Of a stretch of 34,777 bases of DNA, positions 21,824-29,388 are shown in pieces (within the stretch, counting starts at the first letter, position 1; each line of letters opens with the position of its first letter). The DNA is taken from contig NZ_BOPG01000110.1 in NCBI RefSeq assembly GCF_016863635.1, forward strand, positions 1 through 34,777. Reading direction: 5' to 3'. Below the pieces are notes generated by a model. That model had not been told where the DNA came from. It saw only the letters and a program-made list of their open reading frames with translations, and did not search any database. This DNA comes from Virgisporangium aurantiacum (GTDB lineage: Bacteria; Actinomycetota; Actinomycetes; Mycobacteriales; Micromonosporaceae). A program made the translations under genes and the position numbers.

Positions 21824-24649
21824 ATGAGTGCCGACGAGTTCCGACCAGGTGTGCGCCGCCCGCGGAAGGTGGCGCGTGTCCCGCTTGCTGGCGGGGCGAG
21901 GCGGGAGTTGCGGGATGCGATCTACGAGTTGTATGTGCGGGCTGACTACCCGCAGCTGGCTCGGGTGGCCGAGGAGATCGCGGCCGATGATGATCTGCCT
22001 GGGTCGCCGGGCAAGGACGTCATCGGCAGGGTCATCAGGGTGGGTGGGCCGGCGTCGCGGGAGGACACGGTGACGGTGGCGCTCGTGTTGGCCCGTGCTG
22101 TCGGGGAGGAACCGGAGGCTGCGGTTCAGGCGCAGGTCCGGGGTCTGTGGCTGGCCGCGCAGACCGAGCCGGATCCGCCCGAGCCGCCAGTGCGGTTGGG
22201 GCGTCCGGTCGCCGCCTGTGACCCCTTCGCCTTGGAGGTGCATCCGGCGATCGACGTTGTCGGACACCAGCGGCCGGGTGGGCGGCTGCCGGTGTACGTG
22301 GTCCGCGACCACGACTCGCAACTGCGTCGGGCGGCGGACCTCGCGATGGCCGGTTCATCGGCGTCGGTGACGGTGGTGGGTGGGTCGTCGACGGGCAAGA
22401 CCCGGGCCTGTTGGGAACTTGCCCAGTACCTGGAGCAGGAACAGCCGGGTCGGTGGTGGGTTTGGCATCCTTTCGATCCGACCCGCCCGGACGCGGTACT
22501 TGCCGGCCTGGACGAGGTCGGGGCGCACACGATCGTGTGGTTGAACGAGGCCCAGCTCTACCTGGCACCGGCCGACGTCGGGGTCGGTGAGCGAGTCGCG
22601 GCTCGGTTACGGACGCTGCTACAGGATCAGCGGCGACGGCCGGTGCTGGTGCTGGCCACCCTGTGGCCGGAGTACTGGAACGAATTGACCCGGCGCTCCG
22701 ATGCCGGGGAGCCGGACCCCTACGCCCAGGCCCGGAACCTGTTGACCGGAACCCGCGTCGGCGTGCCGGATGGGTTCGCTCCGGCCGAGGTGTCCGGTTT
22801 GGCGGGCGCTGGGGTGGATCCTCGGCTTCGGGAGGCTGCCGCACACGCGGAAGGGGGCCGGATCACCCAGTACCTGGCCGGTGCGCCCGAGCTGGAAGAC
22901 AGGTACCGCACCGCGCCGCCGGCCGCGAAGGCAATCATCCACGTGGCCATCGACGCCCGCCGGCTCGGCCACCCCGTGGCCATTCCGCACGCCCTGCTGG
23001 AACAGGCCGCACCCGGCTATATCAACGACCAGGACTGGGACAGCGAAGGTGAAGACTGGCTGGAGGTGGCGCTGGCCTACATCGCCTGCCCGTGCAACGG
23101 CGTCCGTGGACCGCTGACCCGCATCCGTCCCCGCCCAGGCGAACCGTCCCCGACCGGCGGACAGCCCGGCTACCGGCTGGCCGACTACCTCGAACAGACC
23201 GGCCACACCGAACGCGCCGGCATCTACCCGCCCGACAGCCTGTGGCGCGCGTTCACCACCACCGTCACCGACCTTAAGCTGCTGCGCCACCTCGCCAACC
23301 AGGCTCAGAAGCGGGGCCGCTTCCAGCACGCCGTCTGGTTGTACACCCAGGCTGCCGATTGCGGCGACCCTGGCGCACTATGGGCCCTGGCCGACCTGCG
23401 GGAGCGGGCTGGGGACGCGGCCGGCGCCGAGGTGCAGTACCAGCAGGCCGCCGACTGCGGCCACACCGGCGCGCTGTGGAGCCGGGCCACCTTGCGCAGG
23501 CAGTCCGGGGACACCGCCGGCGCCGAGGAGCTATATCGGCGGGCCGCCGACCTGGGCGACATTTACGCGTTGGGGGACCTGGCCGAACTGCGAGAGGAAG
23601 CCGGGGACACCGCCGGCGCCGCGGTCCTGTACCGGACGTTCGCCGAACGCGGCACCACCGCTGATCTGCGGGTACTGGCCAAGATTTTGTCAGAGGGCGG
23701 CCACATCGCCGGGGTCGAGACGCTGTTCCGGCAGGCCGCCGACCTGGGCGACACGTACGCGCTGGTGCGTCTGGCCGAACTGCGGGCGCAGGCCGGGGAC
23801 GCGGCCGGAGCCGAGGCCCTGGCGGTGCAGGCCGCCGACCGGGGCGACACCGGCGCGCTGTGGCATCTGGCCTGGCGGCGGGAGAGCGCCGGGGACGCGG
23901 CCGGCGCCGAAGCCCTGGCGATGCAGGCCGCCGACCTGGGCAACACGTACGCGCTGGTGCGTCTGGCCGAACTGCGGGCGCAGGCCGGGGACGCGGCCGG
24001 TGCCAAGGCTCTGGCGGTGCAGGCCGCCGACCGGGGCGACACCGGCGCGCTGTGGCATCTGGCCTGGCGGCGGGAGAGCGCCGGGGACGCGGCCGGTGCC
24101 GAGGCCCTGGCGGTGCAGGCCGCCGACCGGGGCGACACCGACGCGCTGCGGCGTCTGGCCGAGCGGCGGGAGCGGGCTGGGGACGCGGCCAGCGCAGAAG
24201 CGCTGTACCGGCAGGCCGCCGACCTGGGCGACACCTTCGCGCTGCAGGACCGGGCCAGACTGCGAGAGAGCGCCGGGGACGTGGCCAGCGCCGAGGTGCT
24301 GTTCCGGCAGGCCGCCGACCTGGGCAATATCTACGTGTTGGGGGATCTGGCCAGACTGCGGGACAAGGCCGGGGACCCGGCCGGCGCCGAGGCCCTGGCG
24401 CTGCAGGCCGCCGATCTCGGTCACAAGCGGGCGCTGCCGGATCTGGCCAGGCTGCGGGAGAAGGACGGGGACGCGGTCGGCGCCGAAGTACTGTACCGGC
24501 TGGCCGCCAACCGGGGCTGGATCGACGTGCTGCCGGATCTGGTCAGACTGCGGGACAAGGCCGGGGACTCCATGGGCGCCAAACGGATATGGAGATTCGG
24601 GTTGACCGGATCTGGCGAGGTCACGACCGAGCTGGTGTTTGGCTCATAG
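21824..24649 (+). CDS. HTH / P-loop ATPase with 13 C-terminal 32-residue repeats (STAND-like)
   Basis: A 941-residue protein. The N-terminal segment, about residues 20-95 ('ARRELRDAIYELYVRADYPQ', 'LARVAEEIAADDDLPGSPGK'), resembles the helix-turn-helix-like domain at the head of many actinobacterial signalling ATPases. A P-loop 'GGSSTGKT' (186-193) follows, with a Walker-B-like 'TIVWLNEAQLYL' (Asn241-Glu242, where Asp is usual). From residue 510 to 925 there are thirteen back-to-back repeats of exactly 32 residues with consensus AADLGDT.AL..LA.LRE.AGDAAGAEAL..Q, a TPR/Sel1-like helical pair. The layout of switch ATPase plus superhelical sensor is that of STAND proteins, several of which act in phage defence or cell suicide; that role is inference. 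No nuclease, TIR or protease effector domain is visible. The start ATG 21824 is chosen over upstream frames that lack coding character. Confidence 0.85.
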   Translation: MSADEFRPGVRRPRKVARVPLAGGARRELRDAIYELYVRADYPQLARVAEEIAADDDLPGSPGKDVIGRVIRVGGPASREDTVTVALVLARAVGEEPEAAVQAQVRGLWLAAQTEPDPPEPPVRLGRPVAACDPFALEVHPAIDVVGHQRPGGRLPVYVVRDHDSQLRRAADLAMAGSSASVTVVGGSSTGKTRACWELAQYLEQEQPGRWWVWHPFDPTRPDAVLAGLDEVGAHTIVWLNEAQLYLAPADVGVGERVAARLRTLLQDQRRRPVLVLATLWPEYWNELTRRSDAGEPDPYAQARNLLTGTRVGVPDGFAPAEVSGLAGAGVDPRLREAAAHAEGGRITQYLAGAPELEDRYRTAPPAAKAIIHVAIDARRLGHPVAIPHALLEQAAPGYINDQDWDSEGEDWLEVALAYIACPCNGVRGPLTRIRPRPGEPSPTGGQPGYRLADYLEQTGHTERAGIYPPDSLWRAFTTTVTDLKLLRHLANQAQKRGRFQHAVWLYTQAADCGDPGALWALADLRERAGDAAGAEVQYQQAADCGHTGALWSRATLRRQSGDTAGAEELYRRAADLGDIYALGDLAELREEAGDTAGAAVLYRTFAERGTTADLRVLAKILSEGGHIAGVETLFRQAADLGDTYALVRLAELRAQAGDAAGAEALAVQAADRGDTGALWHLAWRRESAGDAAGAEALAMQAADLGNTYALVRLAELRAQAGDAAGAKALAVQAADRGDTGALWHLAWRRESAGDAAGAEALAVQAADRGDTDALRRLAERRERAGDAASAEALYRQAADLGDTFALQDRARLRESAGDVASAEVLFRQAADLGNIYVLGDLARLRDKAGDPAGAEALALQAADLGHKRALPDLARLREKDGDAVGAEVLYRLAANRGWIDVLPDLVRLRDKAGDSMGAKRIWRFGLTGSGEVTTELVFGS
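23351..24598 (+). repeat. 13 tandem 96-bp coding repeats, with a recent 192-bp duplication
   Basis: Thirteen units of exactly 96 bp encode the 32-residue repeats of the preceding gene, with no insertion or deletion. Units 5-6 (23735-23926) and 7-8 (23927-24118) are near copies: I count 7 differences in 192 bases, while other pairs differ far more. This is a recent in-frame tandem duplication of two units. Confidence 0.9.
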
Positions 24650-24733
24650 GTCACGGGAGTCATCAGGTTGGGTACACCCAGGCACAGCACCGGGGCCGTC
24701 TGCTGAGCGGGCAGCCTTCCGGTCTGACCTCGG

Positions 24734-25588
24734 TCAGCGGTTGAAAAAGTTGGTTGCCAATGCGTCGATCTCGTCGAGTTCGTCGCTGAGTTCGCGGTGC
24801 AGGGAGTCCGGCATGGTCCCCGCCAGTTCATCGAGGTATCGACCGGCGTCGGCTCTGCTGTCGTCGTAGATGACCTCTGTTCGGACCGACGCGTCTTGCC
24901 GCGACGCGTCAATCGCCGCCGGGGTTTCCGACTCCGGCGCGTCTGTTGGGAAGGCGCGGTGGCAGACCGTCGGCGACCAGAGTCGGTAAACGGAGACCCG
25001 GCTCACCAGGTGGCTTCTGTCAATAAAAGCTGCCGTGTCGAGCAGTCGGTCGAACGCGTTCTCCTGGTAAGACACGGGAACGCGCCGGGCGGATCCTCCA
25101 AGCTGGTAGTGCGTCAGGTAGCGCTTCACCACGTTGATTCGGCTGATCACCCAGGGCACCGCCAGGATGACGACCTGCACCTCGAACCGGGCATCGAGAA
25201 AGCGGTGCAGTCGTCGCTCGAACACATGGCAGTCTGCGAGAGTCCCGTCCACGAGGGCATTCCGACGCGTCGAGGCCGCGTAGTCGATCGCGAGGTCGAC
25301 CCATCGGTTGAGGACGCGGTAAATTGCCTTGCCCGCGGCCGGTCCGTGGCTCACGTTGCCGCTGCAGCACTCGGGATAGAACTGGCGGTAGCCGTCCGGA
25401 TCGATCAGAACCGGTCTGCGTCCATCGAAGTCACCCTGATCGCGCAGCTCCGGAACCAGCGTCGACTTTCCCGCCCCCGGCTGACCCCCGACGAACAGCG
25501 CCAATGGGTCGGGAGCCAAGTCGTTGCAGACTACGTGTGTTCGGAAACGCTTCTTGATCTCGGCTTCGGACAGCTCGCCTTCGGGCAT
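24734..25588 (-). CDS. Zeta-toxin-family kinase
   Basis: A 284-residue P-loop kinase of the zeta/PezT type. Walker A is 'LFVGGQPGAGKSTLVPEL' (about residues 31-48); the catalytic region is 'RPVLIDPDGYRQFYPECC', with the Asp-x-Asp expected of zeta toxins; 'NALVDGTLADCHVFERRL' follows, and 'SRINVVKRYLTHYQ' supplies the distal arginines. Zeta toxins phosphorylate UDP-N-acetylglucosamine and block wall synthesis; that this one does so is inferred from the family. The C-terminal 90 residues are acidic and look like an added tail. I chose ATG 25588, 13 nt after the antitoxin-like gene. Longer frames reach into that gene. No clear ribosome site is present, so expression is probably coupled to the upstream gene, as in toxin-antitoxin operons. 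Confidence 0.86.
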   Translation of the reverse strand: MPEGELSEAEIKKRFRTHVVCNDLAPDPLALFVGGQPGAGKSTLVPELRDQGDFDGRRPVLIDPDGYRQFYPECCSGNVSHGPAAGKAIYRVLNRWVDLAIDYAASTRRNALVDGTLADCHVFERRLHRFLDARFEVQVVILAVPWVISRINVVKRYLTHYQLGGSARRVPVSYQENAFDRLLDTAAFIDRSHLVSRVSVYRLWSPTVCHRAFPTDAPESETPAAIDASRQDASVRTEVIYDDSRADAGRYLDELAGTMPDSLHRELSDELDEIDALATNFFNR

Positions 25589-25601
25589 CGCACAGGCGAA
25601 C

Positions 25602-26075
25602 TCAGAGGACACGCGGCGACGGCCGGAGCCCGCAGGCTGCCTCACCGCCGTCATTGGCCACATGCTTCGCAGGCGTCTCGGTCAGCTTCCGCAGCTCGTC
25701 CCGGTACGTCGTGAGCACCTGGTCGATCTGGACGGTGTGCTCGACGCGGAGATCCCGCTGTTCCCGCAGCAACCGGCGCTGCTGTGCGCGGAGCTGCCCG
25801 GCCTCGCTGAGGTCGCCTTCGGCTTCCTTGTCCACGATGAGCTGCTCGAACAGCGCAACCAGATCGCGAAGAACGTGGACTGCGGCCTCCAGGCGATCCC
25901 GATCAGCCATTGGCTGGCGGGCCCACGCGTCAACGGCTTCGTCGACCCTGGCTGCGGACGATGACCGCTGCGGAGGGATGTCCAACGGTCGAATGTCCTG
26001 GAACGGTGCCACGTACTTCTCCTCGCTGGGGGCAAGCGCCAGGGCGGCATCCGGCAACGTAACGCTCTCAGACAT
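25602..26075 (-). CDS. Probable antitoxin of the zeta-type pair
   Basis: A 157-residue protein directly upstream of the zeta-like gene. The first 50 residues are extended, with 'YVAPFQDIRPLDIPPQRS', and the rest is helical and coiled-coil-like: 'DRDRLEAAVHVLRDLVALFE', 'AEGDLSEAGQLRAQQRRLLR' and 'EHTVQIDQVLTTYRDELRKL'. I do not recognise it as epsilon or PezA, and no helix-turn-helix is visible. A three-helix shape would suit blocking the toxin's ATP site, as epsilon does; this is inference from gene order. The start ATG 26075 is preceded by CAGGGGGTG; an ATG at 26126 would add 17 residues without a ribosome site. Gene order antitoxin-then-toxin and the 13-nt gap support a toxin-antitoxin operon. 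Confidence 0.65.
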   Translation of the reverse strand: MSESVTLPDAALALAPSEEKYVAPFQDIRPLDIPPQRSSSAARVDEAVDAWARQPMADRDRLEAAVHVLRDLVALFEQLIVDKEAEGDLSEAGQLRAQQRRLLREQRDLRVEHTVQIDQVLTTYRDELRKLTETPAKHVANDGGEAACGLRPSPRVL

Positions 26076-26182
26076 CTCATGCACCCCCTGCTTGGCGCCA
26101 ACCGGGCGCGGCACGGTTGCCGACACCCGCCCATCGGCGCGACGGGATCAGCCCTTAGGCGATAACCAGTACGCTACCCTTC

Positions 26183-26198
26183 GTGCCCAATTTGGCAC
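26183..26198. promoter_or_regulatory. 16-bp palindrome in a divergent promoter region
   Basis: GTGCC-CAATTT-GGCAC: 5-bp perfect arms around a central AATT with one mismatched pair. It sits between the toxin-antitoxin operon (-) and the membrane protein gene (+), where an operator would be expected. Confidence 0.4.
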
Positions 26199-26270
26199 TC
26201 AGAGTTGCGATCTTCCGACACTGCACCCGGCATGGACAAGGCCCGGGCTCACTTCGGATCGGAGGCGCCG

Positions 26271-27284
26271 ATGTCACCTCGACGCCGGGGATTCCTCGCG
26301 GTCTGCGCCGCGCTCCCACTGACGGGCCTGCTGGCCACAGTGTTTTATGCTGCCGGCTCCGACAACACCGCCCAGGTCCTCGCGTCCGCGGTCATGCTTG
26401 CATTGGCGTCGACGGTGGTCGGGGGACTGGTGGGGTTCCTGTTCGGCGTTCCCCGTTCGGCTGCCGGCAACGACGACAGCCGCGTTACGGCCACTTCGCA
26501 CAGCAGATACCTCGCGAACACCAACCTCGAACAGATCTCCGACTGGCTGACGAAGATTCTGGTCGGCCTCGGGCTGACCCAACTGGGGCCGATTCACGAC
26601 GCCCTCAAGCGGCTGATCAGCAGCGTGGAACCAGCGCTGGGCGCGCGCCCCGACAGCGGCGTCTTCGGCGCCGCGCTGCTCGTCTGCTACACCGTGTCCG
26701 GTTTCATGTGCGGCTGGCTGGCCACCCGGCTCCTCCTCACGTCGGCCCTCTCAGACGTGGACTGCGCCATGGAGCAACTGCACCGGTCGGCTGATGAACT
26801 TCAGGCCGGCAACACCGAGCGCAGCCTCGAACTCCAAGCCGACGGCCTCCGCATTCTTGGCGAAACCAGACGGTACGAGCTACTCCGGCAGCTCCTACCT
26901 TCCGGCGACCTGCGCAGCACGGAGATCAAGTCCATCTTGACGCAGGCACGCCAAGAGGCCCGCGACGCCCAGTGGACCGCCCGGCAAGCTCAGGAGTTGT
27001 TCGATACCGGCACGGACGGAAACCGGATCTACAGCCTCGCCCTCATGTCCGAATCCGCAGCGCTGGCCGACGTCGACCGGATCTTGAGTGCGATCAAGAT
27101 CCCCCGCTCCCGTTCCGAACAGATCACGGCACTCCGCGCCGCACACACGGCCAAACCGAAGCTCGATCCGTCACAGGTTCAACGGCTGAAGGAAGCGATC
27201 GAGGAACAGCTGAACCGGGGCGCCATCCCGGCGGAATCCCAGCGAGCCACGGTCGCCCACCAGTTCCTGGCCGACCCGATCTGA
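26271..27284 (+). CDS. Membrane protein of the 'NTNLEQISDWLTKI' type
   Basis: A 337-residue protein. Two membrane helices lie close to the N-terminus ('FLAVCAALPLTGLLATVFYA' and 'VMLALASTVVGGLVGFLFGV'), a conserved signature 'YLANTNLEQISDWLTKILVG' with 'GLTQLGPI' follows, and a third helix is near 130-152 ('GAALLVCYTVSGFMCGWLA'). The last 180 residues are soluble, helical and partly coiled coil ('LTQARQEARDAQWTARQAQE'). The signature is shared by a broad set of uncharacterised bacterial membrane proteins that, as I recall, often sit near conflict-type genes. I chose ATG 26271 because GGAGG precedes it by 5 nt; two upstream ATGs lack a ribosome site. It is divergent from the toxin-antitoxin operon. 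Its role is unknown. Confidence 0.8.
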   Translation: MSPRRRGFLAVCAALPLTGLLATVFYAAGSDNTAQVLASAVMLALASTVVGGLVGFLFGVPRSAAGNDDSRVTATSHSRYLANTNLEQISDWLTKILVGLGLTQLGPIHDALKRLISSVEPALGARPDSGVFGAALLVCYTVSGFMCGWLATRLLLTSALSDVDCAMEQLHRSADELQAGNTERSLELQADGLRILGETRRYELLRQLLPSGDLRSTEIKSILTQARQEARDAQWTARQAQELFDTGTDGNRIYSLALMSESAALADVDRILSAIKIPRSRSEQITALRAAHTAKPKLDPSQVQRLKEAIEEQLNRGAIPAESQRATVAHQFLADPI

Positions 27285-27380
27285 CCGCCGTCAGAACACC
27301 GGCGACTGTTTCACGGCGGATCTACTACGATCATTGCCGTTGCCTGTCGGTACGCCCCGCGGCGGCCGCGCGCGCAGCGA

Positions 27381-27557
27381 GCTGGCCATCTGCTGGGGCG
27401 GCCCGACTCGACCTACTGGACGAAGGTCGGCGCGATCGCGCTCCTCGGCTGTGACTGCGGCGAGGTCGGCTGCTGGCCCCTACAGGCCCAGGTGGTCGTC
27501 GACGACGACCGCGTGACCTTGCGTCTCAGCGTTGTGGCCACGTTCATCACTTCGTGA
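27381..27557 (+). pseudogene. Gene fragment with 'LLGCDCGEVGCWPL' motif
   Basis: An open stretch without a start codon reads 'AGHLLGRPDSTYWTKVGAIA', then 'LLGCDCGEVGCWPLQAQVVV', and stops at 27555. The cysteine-rich core is that of a family of small actinobacterial proteins of unknown function that I remember with 'GC.CGE.GCWPL.ARI'. The family's following segment (around a W/F-rich stretch and 'FRQPHR') is missing, so this is an internal remnant. It overlaps the stop of the minus-strand gene by 11 nt. Nothing else is evident in the gap 27285-27546. Confidence 0.45.
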
Positions 27558-28731
27558 CGAACGTGGTCGCGTTGTCGCCGGTGTTGGGGTCGGGCGCGGG
27601 GGACCCGTCGGGTAGCGCGGCGGTCACCCGCACCGTCGACGAGAATCCGGTGCCGTGGATGGTGCCGTGCCGCAGTTCGAACGTCAGCGTCCGTGACTGC
27701 CCGGCCGGTGGCACGGTCACCGGGCAGGTCGCCTTGGTGTTCTCGGATCCGACGGTGCACCCGTCCCAGCCGGCGAGTTCGTGCAGGGTCTCCTGGTAGA
27801 GGTAGGTGTCGCCGCCGAGGGCGAACGCGAGGGTCGCCCGCGCCGGCGCGCCTGGCCCGTTGTTGCGAACCGTCACGGTGACGGTGCCGCGCTGTGAACC
27901 GCCGTTGTCGGGCCCCCACACCAGGTCGCTCGCCGACACCGACAGGTCGGCCACGTTCGGGTTGGGCGGAAACGATGTCGGCCCCTGCACCTGTTGGAAA
28001 CCCTGGCCGGTCCAGGCGTAGACCCGCCACTGGTGCTGCGGCAGGTCGGCCGATTCGCCGCAGCACCCGCGATAGTCGCCGACCTCGACCGACACGCGGG
28101 AACCGTCGGCCTGGACGGCGAACACCGCCCGGACCGCGCCGCCGGTGCGCACCACCTGGCCCACCGTGGTGACCGCGCCGGCCGGGTCGCGGTCGAACAC
28201 GACGACCTGTGCCTCTGTCTGGCACGTCAGCACCGCGGCCGTTTCAGGTACGCCGTCGCGGTCGACGTCGGGGTGGGCGACCTGACCGATGGTCACCGTG
28301 ACGGTGCCGCTGCGGGTGCTCGCGCCGTGGAAGGTGAAGCGCCCCGACGGGCACGCGCGCTGCGACCACGCCGGCAGGTCGACGGTCGCCGTCGCCAACT
28401 CCGCCTGGCTCACCGGTGTGGCCGCCGTCGGGCTCTGGGTCGGTGACGGCGGGGCGGACGCCGATCCGCTCGGCCGGTCCGTCGACGCGGTCGCCGGCGT
28501 CTCGGAGGGCGTTCCGGTGTCGGGTGACGGAACCGGGCCACCGAGCAGGGCGACCGCGCCCACCACGACCGCGACCATCGCGGCCACCGCGCCGGCCGTA
28601 CGCACCCGGCGCCTTCGGCGCACGGTCAGGTGGACCGCCGCCGCTCCCGGCCGGACGATCCGGGGTGCGACCCGGGCGTGAAAGTCGTCGAGCGCTACCC
28701 GGAGGTGGCGCGGCTCATCGAGATCCGGCAC
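27547..28731 (-). CDS. Single-pass membrane partner of the sigma factor, with beta domains
   Basis: A 394-residue protein. The cytoplasmic head of about 50 residues is 'DEPRHLRVALDDFHARVAPR', followed by one membrane helix ('AGAVAAMVAVVVGAVALLGG', about 51-71) and a Ser/Thr/Pro linker. The outside part contains a calcium-loop-like 'HPDVDRDGVPETAAVLTC' as in FG-GAP proteins, and a C-terminal CARDB/DUF11-like beta domain ('VADLSVSASDLVWGPDNGGS', 'GTVTVTVRNNGPGAPARATL'). Start GTG 28731 lies inside the sigma factor gene (17-nt overlap), so the two are coupled. By position it should be an anti-sigma factor, but no zinc-binding HxxxCxxC motif is present. I infer that it regulates the sigma factor from the membrane. 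Confidence 0.8.
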   Translation of the reverse strand: MPDLDEPRHLRVALDDFHARVAPRIVRPGAAAVHLTVRRRRRVRTAGAVAAMVAVVVGAVALLGGPVPSPDTGTPSETPATASTDRPSGSASAPPSPTQSPTAATPVSQAELATATVDLPAWSQRACPSGRFTFHGASTRSGTVTVTIGQVAHPDVDRDGVPETAAVLTCQTEAQVVVFDRDPAGAVTTVGQVVRTGGAVRAVFAVQADGSRVSVEVGDYRGCCGESADLPQHQWRVYAWTGQGFQQVQGPTSFPPNPNVADLSVSASDLVWGPDNGGSQRGTVTVTVRNNGPGAPARATLAFALGGDTYLYQETLHELAGWDGCTVGSENTKATCPVTVPPAGQSRTLTFELRHGTIHGTGFSSTVRVTAALPDGSPAPDPNTGDNATTFVTK

Positions 28732-29293
28732 CGTCGTCCTCCGTCCATTTCTCCGCCAGCTCCTCCGCCAGGACCAGCCGGGCGCGGCGCAACCACGACT
28801 TGACGGTGTTCTCGGCCGCCTGCTCCTGTACGGCGATGTCGGCGATCGACAGATCGGCGATGTGGTACAGGATGAACACCCGTCGCGCCCGGGCCGGCAC
28901 CTTGGCGAGGGCGCGCACCAGGTCGACGCGGTCGGCGGTCGGTGCGTCCACTGTGGCCGGACGCATCCGGGCGGCCGCGGCGAACGCGCGCCGCACCTGG
29001 CGGAACCGGTTCTTGGCCAGGTTCCACGCGACCCGGCGCACCCACGCCGTCGGGTTGTCGTACATCGAGATCGTCTGCCACCGCGGCAGCGCCCGGCAGA
29101 ACGCATCCTGTACCAGGTCCTGAGCGAACGCGAGGTCACCGGTGTAGGCGCACAGCTGCAGCGTCAGGCTGTCGAAATTCGCCGCATAGAACTCGTCGAA
29201 ACCGGCGACCGCCGACGCGCCGGTCGCCGACGCGCCGGTCGCCGGCACCGGTTCGAGCGTCCCCCGGTCCCGGTCTCTCACCGGCGGTGACAC
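28715..29293 (-). CDS. SigE-family ECF RNA polymerase sigma factor
   Basis: A 192-residue ECF-type sigma factor. Region 2 is 'FDEFYAANFDSLTLQLCAYT' with 'LAFAQDLVQDAFCRALPRW' and 'NPTAWVRRVAWNLAKNRFR' (about residues 33-105). Region 4 is 'LVRALAKVPARARRVFILYH', 'DLSIADIAVQEQAAENTVKS' and 'WLRRARLVLAEELAEK' (about 125-182). This is the SigE-family pattern common in actinomycetes. The GTG start at 29293 is preceded by GGGGAAG at 11 nt, which is rather far; the true start may be a few codons later. It overlaps the membrane partner by 17 nt. Its targets are unknown. Confidence 0.9.
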   Translation of the reverse strand: MSPPVRDRDRGTLEPVPATGASATGASAVAGFDEFYAANFDSLTLQLCAYTGDLAFAQDLVQDAFCRALPRWQTISMYDNPTAWVRRVAWNLAKNRFRQVRRAFAAAARMRPATVDAPTADRVDLVRALAKVPARARRVFILYHIADLSIADIAVQEQAAENTVKSWLRRARLVLAEELAEKWTEDDGAGSR

Positions 29294-29334
29294 TTCAGCA
29301 CTACTTCCCCCCGGAAGCGTTCAGACGCCGCAGC

Positions 29335-29358
29335 GGCGGCGGGCAGGTGCCCGCCGCC
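29335..29358 (-). terminator. Hairpin terminator of the secreted beta-domain gene
   Basis: A perfect 10-bp stem, GGCGGCGGGC (29335-29344) with GCCCGCCGCC (29349-29358), and a 4-nt loop, 30 nt downstream of the minus-strand stop at 29389. Confidence 0.6.
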
Positions 29359-29388
29359 GACTCCGACGGATCGGTTCAGCTCAGATTG

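Noticed and set aside
23735..24118. Regular DNA repeats that could be taken for a CRISPR-like or VNTR array
   Set aside because: The units are exactly 96 bp, stay in frame and encode a clean 32-residue protein repeat; there are no unique spacers.
24724..24737. CTGACC-TC-GGTCAG inverted repeat as a terminator between convergent genes
   Set aside because: A loop of two bases is too small and the repeat overlaps the toxin's stop codon region; probably chance.
25589..25663. Longer zeta-toxin start at 25663
   Set aside because: It would add 25 low-complexity residues inside the antitoxin gene, while ATG 25588 begins the conserved part; the point is not fully settled.
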